Positions 45,495 through 53,400 of a DNA stretch of 64,000 nucleotides are shown in pieces; position 1 is the stretch's first letter, and the number at the start of each line of letters is the position of its first letter. Location of the stretch: assembly GCF_020731285.1 (NCBI RefSeq), contig NZ_JAJFOW010000003.1:331614-395613 (forward strand). The letters run 5' to 3'. The notes below the pieces were generated by a model. It ran no database searches and was not told the DNA's origin. It worked only from the letters and a program-made list of their open reading frames with translations. This stretch comes from Cohnella baijiui (lineage in GTDB: Bacteria > Bacillota > Bacilli > Paenibacillales > Paenibacillaceae). A program made the translations under genes and the position numbers.

Positions 45495-46421
45495 ATGTTC
45501 ACCGTCAAACGATTGGATGCGGCGGGAAGCGCGCGCTACGCCATGCTGACTTTCTCGTACGCGCGCCCGCTGCTGGAGCGGTTGGACGATCCCGGAAACT
45601 GCTTCGCCGTCGGCGCGGAATGGACGGAGGATGACGGGCAGTCCGCCGCGGCCGGGTTGCTTGTCGTTCGAGGCTCGGATGACGGCGGAGAGGCGGAGGT
45701 GGTTTCCCTCTTCGTTGTGGCCAAGTTCCGCAGAAGAGGGATCGCGACGGTGATGCTCCGACATGCGGAGGATCTATTGCGGGAAAGGCGCTGCCCGAAG
45801 CTGGGGCTGGTCTACTATTCCGGCAAGACAGCCACGCCTGCGGTGGAAGCGCTGCTGCATCGCGAAGGGTGGTCGGCGCCTTCCGTGGAAGGCAAAGTCT
45901 ATCAGACGGACGCGCGCATCTCGGCGGCGTCTTGGGTCCGAAAGACCGGCATGCCCGGCGGCATGGAGACTTTCTTTTGGCATGAGCTCCGCGAGGAGGA
46001 GAAAGTCCGGCTGCGACGGCTGGAAGGCCATCAGTATCCGGCCTTCCTGTCCCCGTTCAAGCCGAATCTGCCGCCGGAGGAGAGCAACAGCTTAGGCTTG
46101 CGATTGGGCGGGGTAACGGTGGGGTGGTGCATCACTTCTCGCATCGCCGCCGACACGGTGCTCTACGACAGCGTGTATGTCACGCCGGCGCTTCGATTGT
46201 CCGGCTGCGCTTTTATGCTGGTCGCGCAATCGATCTCCCTGCAGCTGGAGCGCCGGATTCCTCGCGCCATCTTCGCCGTGAACCGGCAGTCCGAGGAGAT
46301 GGGCAGCATGCTGGACCGCTGGCTCGCGCCTTACGCGACCGGCGTATCGGAGCGCAAAATGGCGTACAAGGATCTTAGCGCGGCAGGAGGCGGGCGAAAT
46401 GGCGGAACCGAAAGTGAATGA
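45495..46421 (+). CDS. Tandem GNAT-fold acyltransferase (candidate peptide N-acyltransferase)
   Basis: A 308-residue protein with two GNAT-like halves. The first (about 1-140) has the acyl-CoA/ACP-binding motif A as VVSLFVVAKFRRRGIATVML. The second (about 150-300) keeps the fold pattern but a weaker motif (LYDSVYVTPALRLSGCAFML). GAGGGGG precedes the ATG two bases after the symporter stop, and it overlaps the ketosynthase gene by 23 bases. In goadvionin and selidamide pathways a GNAT enzyme joins a fatty or polyketide acyl chain to a ribosomal peptide. Genes for a precursor on one side and acyl-chain synthesis on the other make that the leading hypothesis; a self-resistance acetyltransferase is the alternative. 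Confidence 0.82.
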   Translation: MFTVKRLDAAGSARYAMLTFSYARPLLERLDDPGNCFAVGAEWTEDDGQSAAAGLLVVRGSDDGGEAEVVSLFVVAKFRRRGIATVMLRHAEDLLRERRCPKLGLVYYSGKTATPAVEALLHREGWSAPSVEGKVYQTDARISAASWVRKTGMPGGMETFFWHELREEEKVRLRRLEGHQYPAFLSPFKPNLPPEESNSLGLRLGGVTVGWCITSRIAADTVLYDSVYVTPALRLSGCAFMLVAQSISLQLERRIPRAIFAVNRQSEEMGSMLDRWLAPYATGVSERKMAYKDLSAAGGGRNGGTESE

Positions 46422-48747
46422 TAGCCGCGTCGCGGTGACGGGAATGGGCATCCTCTGCGCCTTGGGACAGACGTTCCCGGACGTGTTGGCCGCCATGCAG
46501 GAGGGCCGGACGGGGATCGGTCCCGTGCGGCGGTTTCCGACGACCCGGCTTCACAGCGGCATCGGCGCGGAGCTTCGCCGGAACGCGACCGAAGCTTACT
46601 TTACGAGGGAGCAGCGGGAGAAATACGATCTTTGCGCGCAGTACGCGATCATCGCCGCCGACCAGGCGCTCCGGGATAGCGGGCTGCAAGGGGATCCCGC
46701 GAAGGAGCCGGTCATGGGCGCCGCGCTCGGCACCTGCAACGGCGGCATCCTGTCGCTCGAGGAGCAATGGACGGTGACGGAGCTGGACGAACGAAGGACG
46801 GCCCGTTATCCGTTCTATCAGCAAGGCGACGATGTCGCGGAACATCTCGGATTGAACGGTCCCGTGACGACCATCCACACGGCCTGCGCGGCCAGCGGCA
46901 ACGCGATCGGCTTCGCTTACGACATGATTCGTTGGGGGTACGCCGACGCGATGCTCGCGGGCGGGTCCGATCCTTTGTCGCACGCCGTTTTTGCCGGCTT
47001 TAACGTGCTTCGGGCATTGAGCCCCGCGCCCGCCTCGCCGTTCGCGAGCCGATACGGGCTCAGCTTAGGCGAAGGAGCGGCCTTTGTCGTGCTGGAGCCG
47101 ATGGACCGGGCGCAGAAGAGGGGGGCGACGATCTACGCGGAGATTTGCGGCTACGGGCTCAGCAACGACGCGTACCACGAGACGGCGCCGGATCCGGAAG
47201 GCCGCGGCATTCGGAAGGCCGTGCGCATGGCGCTGCGCCAATCGGGGACGCTGCCGTCGCAGATCGGCTACATCAATGCGCACGGAACGGGTACGCAGGC
47301 CAACGACCAAGCCGAGGTCCAAGGCCTTCGCGGCGTGTTCGGCGACCTCCTGAATCACATTCCGATCAGCTCCAGCAAAGCCTACTTCGGGCATACGCTA
47401 GGTGCGGCCGCGGCGATCGAGTGGACGACGTCCCTCTATGCGATTCGCCATGGGCTGCTGCCGGCGACGCTGCATTACGACGAGCCGAGAGCGGGCTGCG
47501 AGGGGCTCCGCATCATCGCCAATCGCATGCCCCCGGGCAGACCGGATTCCTTTCTGAACAACAACTCGGCCTTCGGCGGCCACAATGCGTCGATCGTGGC
47601 GAGAACGGCACCGCAGCCTTCGGTCATGGATAGCGGGCCGGAGACGGCGGAGGGCGTCCGGGAACGAAGAATCGGCATCGTCGGGATCGGCGCCGTGCTG
47701 GGCGGCGAGGTTCGCAGGGGGGGCGTCTCCGGCGAGGACGTCTCCGTCCCCCCTCCGACGGGAGAGGAGCCGGGGGCTTGCACCTTCTCCCTCAAAGCGT
47801 TCGATTCCGGTCTCTACGAGAGGCGTATGAATCGGTTGTGCCAGTTCAGCATCGGCGCGGTGCAGTCGGCGTTGGCGGATGCCGGGTGGGAGGAACGCAA
47901 CGGAACGACGGAGGACCGGGAGATCGGGCTGATCTACGGAACCGCGAGGGGCAGCACGGACAGCATCGGCAAGTTTCTGCAGAGCGTGTTCGAGAACGGG
48001 CCGGAGCTGGCCAGCAGCATCTATTTTCCGCATACCGTCGTGAATTCCGTCGCGGGCAAGACGGCCGAGAAGCTCGAGCTGGACGGCTTCAGCAGCTCGC
48101 TGAGCACCGGCGGCGCGGAAGGGATTCTCGCTGCGGCCTATGCGTGCGGCAGCATTCGCAGCGGCGTGCACGACCGGTTCGTCATCGCGGCCGGGGAGGA
48201 GCGATCCGGCCTCGCGAAGCGGATCGATCGCGCCAAGCGGCTGACGGATAGCGCGTACCCTCCCTTGGAGGGGAGCATCGGCCTGGCGCTGGCCGATATG
48301 GACGATGCCCGACGCGCGGGACGGCCGGTGCTGGCCGAGCTGAGCGGCTTCGGCTTGGCTTTCGGGGGCGGCGGACCCGGTTCGCCGCGCGCGATAGATG
48401 CGTTGACGAGGGCGGTCGACGACGCGCTCGCGCAAGCGGGGGTGACGCTGGAGCAAGTAGACGGCGTGCTGCTGGATAACCCGGGCCGTCCCGGCGAGGC
48501 CGAGGCGTTGTTCGAGGCGCTCCGCAACCCATTCGCGGGGAGGGATATCCCGCTGGACAGCGTGAACGAGAGGTGGGGCTACGGCGAATCGGTCGGCTCG
48601 ATGCTCCTCTTGGGCATCGCGGCCGACCGGGTGAAGTCAGGGGCGATGAAGCAAGTTCTGGTCGTCAGCGCATCCGTCAATGGCAACGTTGCGGCCGCCA
48701 TAGTCAGTCAAGCATCATCGACAAGCCAAGAGGAGGAGACCGTATGA
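46399..48747 (+). CDS. Fused beta-ketoacyl synthase / chain-length-factor-like protein
   Basis: A 782-residue protein with two thiolase-fold domains. Domain 1 (about 8-415) is a complete KAS II-type ketosynthase: Cys163 in TIHTACAASGNAIG, His295 in NAHGTGTQAND and His332 in KAYFGHTLGAA. Domain 2 (about 425-780) follows the same fold but has Gly572 where the Cys should be (SLSTGGAEG) and Asn/Pro where the first His should be (LLDNPGRPGEAEA), so it cannot condense. This resembles the KS/CLF pair of type II polyketide systems, here as one chain. It would extend an acyl chain on the ACP encoded next, with which it overlaps (ATGA). Confidence 0.9.
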   Translation: MAEPKVNDSRVAVTGMGILCALGQTFPDVLAAMQEGRTGIGPVRRFPTTRLHSGIGAELRRNATEAYFTREQREKYDLCAQYAIIAADQALRDSGLQGDPAKEPVMGAALGTCNGGILSLEEQWTVTELDERRTARYPFYQQGDDVAEHLGLNGPVTTIHTACAASGNAIGFAYDMIRWGYADAMLAGGSDPLSHAVFAGFNVLRALSPAPASPFASRYGLSLGEGAAFVVLEPMDRAQKRGATIYAEICGYGLSNDAYHETAPDPEGRGIRKAVRMALRQSGTLPSQIGYINAHGTGTQANDQAEVQGLRGVFGDLLNHIPISSSKAYFGHTLGAAAAIEWTTSLYAIRHGLLPATLHYDEPRAGCEGLRIIANRMPPGRPDSFLNNNSAFGGHNASIVARTAPQPSVMDSGPETAEGVRERRIGIVGIGAVLGGEVRRGGVSGEDVSVPPPTGEEPGACTFSLKAFDSGLYERRMNRLCQFSIGAVQSALADAGWEERNGTTEDREIGLIYGTARGSTDSIGKFLQSVFENGPELASSIYFPHTVVNSVAGKTAEKLELDGFSSSLSTGGAEGILAAAYACGSIRSGVHDRFVIAAGEERSGLAKRIDRAKRLTDSAYPPLEGSIGLALADMDDARRAGRPVLAELSGFGLAFGGGGPGSPRAIDALTRAVDDALAQAGVTLEQVDGVLLDNPGRPGEAEALFEALRNPFAGRDIPLDSVNERWGYGESVGSMLLLGIAADRVKSGAMKQVLVVSASVNGNVAAAIVSQASSTSQEEETV

Positions 48748-49067
48748 ATAACGAAGCGCTCATCTCGTTCGAGGAGATCAAGCAAACGGTTAAGGAGAAG
48801 CTGCTCGTCGAGCGGTTGGAGCTCGAAGACGTGACGCCGGAGGAGATTGGCGACGATACGCCGCTCTTCGGCGAAGGACTGGGCTTGGACTCCGTCGAGG
48901 CGTTCGAAGTCATGGTAGGGCTGGAAGCGGTTTTCGGGGTGATGGTAGAGGGGATTCCGGCGGACCGGTTAAGAGAACATCTGTTTAACGTGTCGTCGAT
49001 CGCACGCTTCGTCGAAGCCAGCTTGCGGGGACGGGCGGATCGCCTCGACGGGTACGCGCTCCCATGA
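48744..49067 (+). CDS. Acyl carrier protein
   Basis: A 107-residue helical carrier. The phosphopantetheine Ser is residue 50 in FGEGLGLDSVEAFEVMVGLE. GAGGAGG lies upstream of the ATG at 48744; the start overlaps the ketosynthase stop and the stop overlaps the reductase start. It has an extra C-terminal tail of about 15 residues (RGRADRLDGYALP). It holds the growing chain for the ketosynthase and reductase, and probably presents it to the GNAT. Confidence 0.93.
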   Translation: MNNEALISFEEIKQTVKEKLLVERLELEDVTPEEIGDDTPLFGEGLGLDSVEAFEVMVGLEAVFGVMVEGIPADRLREHLFNVSSIARFVEASLRGRADRLDGYALP

Positions 49068-49816
49068 CCGCGCTGCCGCTCCGGAATCGGGTAGCGATCG
49101 TCACGGGAGCGACCCGGGGGATCGGGAGAGCGGTCGGGGAGCGATTCGCGTCGGCGGGCGCGACCGTTGTCGGCGTCTATGCCAGAAGCGGGGAGATCGC
49201 GGCCCGGCTGCAGGCGGAGATGGCCGAGCGATCGCAGCCGGGAGGCTATTATCAGGGGGCGGTGGACGATCCCCTCTTCGTCGGAGACCTGATGAAGCGG
49301 GTCATGGCGGCGTACGGCCGCATCGACATCCTGGTGAACAATGCCGGGGTGACGAGGGACCAGCTAGCCTTGCGGATGTCGGTCGAGGAGTGGGATGACG
49401 TCCTGCGCACGAACTTGCAAGGAACGCTGCTGTGCGCCGCCGAAGCGATCCCTTATATGAAGCTGCAGGGCGGGGGTTCCGTCATTAACGTCGTATCCGT
49501 CTCGGGCCTTTACGGCAGGGAAGCCCAGGCGAATTACAGCGCGGCCAAAGGCGCGGTCGTCGGCCTCACGAAGCTGCTGGCCCGCCTTCATGCCGAGGAA
49601 GGCATTCGCGTCAACGCCGTGGCGCCGGGCATGATCGCGACGGAGATGACCGAGCGGATCCCGGCGGGGAAGATGGACAATTTCCTGCATCATACGCATC
49701 TGAAGCGGCAAGGGACGGCGCAGGAAATCGCGGAGGGCATTCTGGGGCTGGCGTCCGGCGCTTCGGGCTATTTATCCGGTCAAGTCCTGAAGCTGGACGG
49801 GGGGTTCCTGCGATGA
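49064..49816 (+). CDS. FabG-like 3-oxoacyl-ACP reductase
   Basis: A 250-residue classical SDR: NADPH site TGATRGIGRA, NNAGVTRD, catalytic Ser in VVSVSGLYG, and the YSAAK Tyr/Lys pair, with the GQVLKLDGGF C-terminus typical of FabG. It reduces beta-ketoacyl-ACP to the beta-hydroxy form. No dehydratase, enoyl reductase or malonyl-transferase gene is in the cluster. The dedicated chain may stay beta-hydroxylated or borrow those steps from housekeeping fatty-acid synthesis. Starts and ends overlap neighbours by four bases. Confidence 0.93.
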   Translation: MTALPLRNRVAIVTGATRGIGRAVGERFASAGATVVGVYARSGEIAARLQAEMAERSQPGGYYQGAVDDPLFVGDLMKRVMAAYGRIDILVNNAGVTRDQLALRMSVEEWDDVLRTNLQGTLLCAAEAIPYMKLQGGGSVINVVSVSGLYGREAQANYSAAKGAVVGLTKLLARLHAEEGIRVNAVAPGMIATEMTERIPAGKMDNFLHHTHLKRQGTAQEIAEGILGLASGASGYLSGQVLKLDGGFLR

Positions 49817-50556
49817 ACGGAGCGGTATTGTTGACCAAGGCGGACGCGCTCTTTAACGAAGACGTGCTTCAAGGGCTGCTCGCGCGAGGCTGTTCGGTAG
49901 CCGCGGTTTTGCCCGGGCTCGCGGAAGCCGACGAATGCGCGGAAAGATTGCCCGAGGGCAGCCGCGATCGGTTTTTTCCGATTTGCGGCGTGCGCGAGGA
50001 CGAAGCCGGCATTCGGGAGGCGGTGGATCAGGCCGCGAGCCGAATGGGCGGCTTGCATCACTTGATTCTCGGGGCAGAGACCGCGGACGAGGCGTCCTCT
50101 TACGCCTCGGACCCCGCCGCATTCGGGCTCGGAACGACGGCCGCCCTGCGCTCCCGCTTTTTGTACAGCCGCGCGGCTGCCGCGCATATGGCCCGGAACA
50201 AGACGGGACACGTGCTGTTTCTGCTTCTCTCGGACAGCTTGTACTTTGCCGGTTATCCATCTTCTCCGGTGCTGAACCACGGCACGATCGCCATGATGAA
50301 GACGCTGGCGAAGGAGCTTTCCCCCTTTCGCGTCGCCTTGAACGCCATGACGTACGGCTATTACGCGCCTTCGGAGAGCGCGGCGGCGGATCTGGGGGCG
50401 CTTAGGCGGCGGTTGGAGATTCATGCGCTGAAGCCTTATCTCCCCCAGCCCCGGGAGATGGCCGAGGCGTCGGTCGAGTGGCTGCTTCGCGCTCCCGCCC
50501 ATCTCGTCAGCGGCCAGAACATCCAGATCGGGGCGGGGATGGATACGGCGCTATAA
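49813..50556 (+). CDS. Degenerate SDR-family protein
   Basis: A 247-residue protein with the SDR length and end (HLVSGQNIQIGAGMDTAL). The key motifs are lost: the glycine-rich TGxxxGIG is LLTKADALFNED, NNAG is LILGAETA, and the YxxxK region is SSPVLNHGTIAMMK with neither Tyr nor Lys in place. It is probably not a standard reductase. It may be a structural partner of the FabG-like enzyme (a hetero-oligomeric reductase) or a repurposed catalyst. It overlaps the FabG-like gene and is followed by the phosphopantetheinyl transferase after 24 bases. Confidence 0.75.
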   Translation: MNGAVLLTKADALFNEDVLQGLLARGCSVAAVLPGLAEADECAERLPEGSRDRFFPICGVREDEAGIREAVDQAASRMGGLHHLILGAETADEASSYASDPAAFGLGTTAALRSRFLYSRAAAAHMARNKTGHVLFLLLSDSLYFAGYPSSPVLNHGTIAMMKTLAKELSPFRVALNAMTYGYYAPSESAAADLGALRRRLEIHALKPYLPQPREMAEASVEWLLRAPAHLVSGQNIQIGAGMDTAL

Positions 50557-50580
50557 CGCTTCAAGAGCGGAGGGTTTCCA

Positions 50581-50973
50581 ATGATTATGGGCGTCGGTAT
50601 CGATCTTGCGGAAATCGATAAATTCGAAAAGATGCTGGGCCGGCAAGACGATCTGCTGATCGAACGGCTGCTGTCGGATAACGAAATGGCGGCCTTTCGG
50701 GCCTTGCAAGGCGATCGCCGCCGCGCCGAATGGCTCGCCGGCCGCTTTGCGGCCAAGGAAGCGCTCATGAAGGCGCTTGGACTGGTTTTGCCCGAAGGGA
50801 TCGGCATGCGGGATATCGAAGTGCTGTCCGATCGGCTGGGCCGTCCGGTCCTCGCCCTGTCGGCGGCCGTCCGGCGGCAGCTCGGCGTCTCTTGCGACTG
50901 CCATCTCAGCATTACGCATACGGCGGCTACCGCGGGGGCGGTCGTCGTGATCGAGCGGGAGGGGCGCGCATGA
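50581..50973 (+). CDS. Holo-ACP synthase (AcpS-type phosphopantetheinyl transferase)
   Basis: A 130-residue enzyme with both AcpS motifs: GVGIDLAEIDKFEKML (metal-binding Asp) and GRFAAKEALMKALGL. It transfers phosphopantetheine from CoA to Ser50 of the cluster ACP. GGAGGG precedes the ATG. A dedicated copy inside the operon means the cluster carries its own carrier activation. It overlaps the next lipoprotein gene by four bases. Confidence 0.92.
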   Translation: MIMGVGIDLAEIDKFEKMLGRQDDLLIERLLSDNEMAAFRALQGDRRRAEWLAGRFAAKEALMKALGLVLPEGIGMRDIEVLSDRLGRPVLALSAAVRRQLGVSCDCHLSITHTAATAGAVVVIEREGRA

Positions 50974-51905
50974 GAATGCTCCGACTGGCGGGCATTCCGC
51001 TGCTCCTGGGCATGCTGCTTCTATCGGCTTGCGGCGCGGAAAGGGAGCCGGCGAAGACAGCTTCCCCTTCCGAAGAGGTTGGCGGATTCGTCATGTCGCC
51101 CTTGAAACGTTCGGTTTCGGAAGAGGAGCTCGGCTTTTATTCGCCGCAGATGAAAGCGATCTATGCGCGGGGGGTTCTTCGCGTCGCCATGCCCGCGATG
51201 GATCGCAAGCCCTTCTTTTACAACAACGAAGAAGGCGTCCTGTCCGGAAGCGACGTGGCATTGGCGGCGGACATGGCCGCCCAGCTGGGCGTGGGCGTCG
51301 AGTATGTACGTTCGGTCGGCTCCTTCGAAGAAGTCGTGAACCAAGTGGCGTCGGGTCAGGCCGACATCGCCGTGTCGAAGCTGAGCGCCACCTTGCCGCG
51401 GGCACAGAAAGTGCTGTTCTCCGCCCCGTATCTCAAGCTGCGTCAGGGCTTGCTGCTCAATCGCCTCGCCATGGCGAGGCTGGGCTCCGGGAACCAGGCA
51501 CCGCTTGCGCTCCTCCGGCAGGCGAAGGTCAAGATCGGCGTCATCGCCGGGACCTCCTACGTCAGCTATGCAAATCTCCTGTTCCCGGATGCCGAGATCG
51601 TTCCGTTCGCCACGCCGCAGGCTTCGATGGATGCCGCGATTCAAGGCGAGGTGGCGGCGATTTACTACGACGAATTGCAATTAAAGCAGCTGTTGGCCGG
51701 CAACCCGGACCGCTCCATCGACCTGCAGCTGCATCTCATGCCGGATCAAGTCGACCCGATCGCGATCGCGGTGCCGCCCGACGATCAACGCTTGCTCGCC
51801 TGGGTCAATTTGTATTTGCAGAACAACCAGGCGCGCATTGACGGCTTGCTTGCCGCCTACGGAATGGGGCAGGCAGGAGAAACCGGTTCGGCGGCCGGGC
51901 GTTAA
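50970..51905 (+). CDS. Family 3 (polar amino acid type) substrate-binding lipoprotein (orphan)
   Basis: A 311-residue protein: lipoprotein signal with lipobox LLLSAC, then the SBP_bac_3 fold (YARGVLRVAMPAMDRKPFFY, VLSGSDVALAADMAAQLGVG, QADIAVSKLSATLPRAQKVL, VKIGVIAGTSYVSYAN). It lacks partner permease or ATPase genes. It is translationally coupled to the phosphopantetheinyl transferase, so it belongs to the cluster and mirrors the orphan LivK-type lipoprotein at its other end. A role in binding product or building block outside the membrane is inferred. Confidence 0.87.
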   Translation: MRMLRLAGIPLLLGMLLLSACGAEREPAKTASPSEEVGGFVMSPLKRSVSEEELGFYSPQMKAIYARGVLRVAMPAMDRKPFFYNNEEGVLSGSDVALAADMAAQLGVGVEYVRSVGSFEEVVNQVASGQADIAVSKLSATLPRAQKVLFSAPYLKLRQGLLLNRLAMARLGSGNQAPLALLRQAKVKIGVIAGTSYVSYANLLFPDAEIVPFATPQASMDAAIQGEVAAIYYDELQLKQLLAGNPDRSIDLQLHLMPDQVDPIAIAVPPDDQRLLAWVNLYLQNNQARIDGLLAAYGMGQAGETGSAAGR

Positions 51906-51921
51906 GCGTTAGCAGCCTCTT

Positions 51922-52584
51922 TCACCGCTGCGGTCCGTATTTCTCCGCTCCGATCGAACGAGCGGCCCCTATCCCGCCCTTCAGCTTATACCCTTTCATA
52001 ATCTCATCCCAAGCCGGATCGAATCCCCGCCAGTCGGCTCCTCTCGGCACGGAGACGGAAGCCACGTGGGGCAAGCCCCATTCCTCGTCCCGCACTTGAA
52101 ACTCCGGTCCGTTGTTCACGACGAGCAGACGGAACCGGCCGGGCACGACCGCATGGAGCGCGCGGTATAACTGCTGCGCCTCCGTCTTGGTCGTGTCGCT
52201 GCGGACGAAGCAGACGGGCCCTTTTTTGGCGGCGGTCAAAAAGGCGTGCACGCGGCGATCGATCTTCGTCTTAAATTCGGGATAGCCGTCCGTCCACCGG
52301 GGAAGGAGCGGAAAGTCGTGATAGGAGACGATCGCATATTCGTTGTCCTTCACGACGTATTTGTCGGGTTCCCTTCCCGCCAGCTCGAGCCGCTCCAACT
52401 CCATAAAGCCGCCGAACCGCTTGCGAATCAGACGGGCCACGTCGGGAACGGAACGGGAAATGAACCAATCGAGCGGACCCGCGAATGTCCGCAGCTGCAG
52501 CCTCCTTAGCTGATAAGCGGTCTGGCACGTAGAGCCCAAGCTGATAAATGAACCGTAAGTCCCCGCACCGTCCTGCCATCTCAT
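51922..52584 (-). CDS. DUF1796 family putative cysteine peptidase
   Basis: A 220-residue protein opening YGSFISLGSTCQTAYQLRRL and LRTFAGPLDWFIS, the hallmark of DUF1796, a papain-like putative peptidase family. The Cys in GSTCQ and the His in SYHDFPLLP could be catalytic. It ends 16 bases from the cluster's last gene but runs the other way. Members are scattered in Firmicutes and often lie near surface-polysaccharide or peptide genes. A connection to peptide processing is possible but unsupported. Confidence 0.82.
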   Translation of the reverse strand: MRWQDGAGTYGSFISLGSTCQTAYQLRRLQLRTFAGPLDWFISRSVPDVARLIRKRFGGFMELERLELAGREPDKYVVKDNEYAIVSYHDFPLLPRWTDGYPEFKTKIDRRVHAFLTAAKKGPVCFVRSDTTKTEAQQLYRALHAVVPGRFRLLVVNNGPEFQVRDEEWGLPHVASVSVPRGADWRGFDPAWDEIMKGYKLKGGIGAARSIGAEKYGPQR

Positions 52585-52820
52585 GGGGCGCCCTCCTCGT
52601 CAGGGTGGAAGCGACACTTCTGCAGTATATCGAGAGGGCGTTTATCGCGTAACGGTACAGGCATCTATTTTCTTGGGCTCTGTCTTCATCGCGAATGCGA
52701 ATTGTTATTTCGATCGTTTAAGCCGTTGCGGCTCAGCGGACAGGACTTCCCCGATCCGGACAGCGGGTGTAGACTCTACATACGATTGTACGACGCGTAC
52801 TGGCGAAGGGAGAGACCGCG
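52585..52820. other. Divergent promoter region, DUF1796 / DinB
   Basis: No gene is seen. A short inverted repeat TGTAG-act-CTACA at 52768-52780 lies upstream of the DinB-family gene and might be an operator. Confidence 0.35.
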
Positions 52821-53351
52821 ATGAATTTCGAGATGAACGAAGCGATCGAGGTGCTGGAGCGCACGCCGCGGACGTTGGCGCAGCTCCTGTCGGGACTGTC
52901 GGACGGCTGGCTGCGCGCCGACGAAGGGGAAGGGACATGGACGGTCGCGGAGGTCGTCGATCATCTGATCGAGGGCGAGCGTACGAACTGGATTCCCCGG
53001 GTGGAATGGCTGCTCCGGGAAGGGGAGGCGCGGCCGTTTCCGCCGTTCGACCGGTTCGCCCATCTGGAAGCGCAGACGGCGCAGCCGATCGAAGCGAGGT
53101 TGCGGACGTTCGGCGAGCTGAGGGCAAACAATCTCGCCCGGCTTCGGGAGCTTGTTCATCCGGCCGAGGATCTGGAGCGGACGGGTCTGCATCCCGCGTT
53201 CGGAACGGTGAGGCTGAGAGAACTGCTGTCGACATGGGCGGTCCACGACCTGACGCATCTGTCCCAGATCGTCCGCGTCATGGCCGAGCGCTACCGGGAA
53301 GACGTTGGGCCTTGGACGGCGTACCTGGGCATTTATCGCAAAAGGACGTAA
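52821..53351 (+). CDS. DinB family protein
   Basis: A 176-residue four-helix-bundle protein of the DinB/YfiT-like metalloenzyme superfamily. The three metal His are in [10 protein letters not shown] and [18 protein letters not shown]. Members include bacillithiol and mycothiol S-transferases, but most are uncharacterised. GGGAGAGA precedes the ATG. Single gene followed by a bidirectional terminator. Confidence 0.88.
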   Translation: MNFEMNEAIEVLERTPRTLAQLLSGLSDGWLRADEGEGTWTVAEVVDHLIEGERTNWIPRVEWLLREGEARPFPPFDRFAHLEAQTAQPIEARLRTFGELRANNLARLRELVHPAEDLERTGLHPAFGTVRLRELLSTWAVHDLTHLSQIVRVMAERYREDVGPWTAYLGIYRKRT

Positions 53352-53354
53352 CGG

Positions 53355-53399
53355 AAACGACCCGGTCGTGGAGGCGGATGCCTCGCGATCGGGTCGTTT
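53355..53399. terminator. Bidirectional terminator between DinB and MATE genes
   Basis: AAACGACCCG / CGGGTCGTTT perfect 10-base outer stem with an inner GAGGC/GCCTC hairpin, between convergent stops. Confidence 0.75.
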
Positions 53400-53400
53400 G

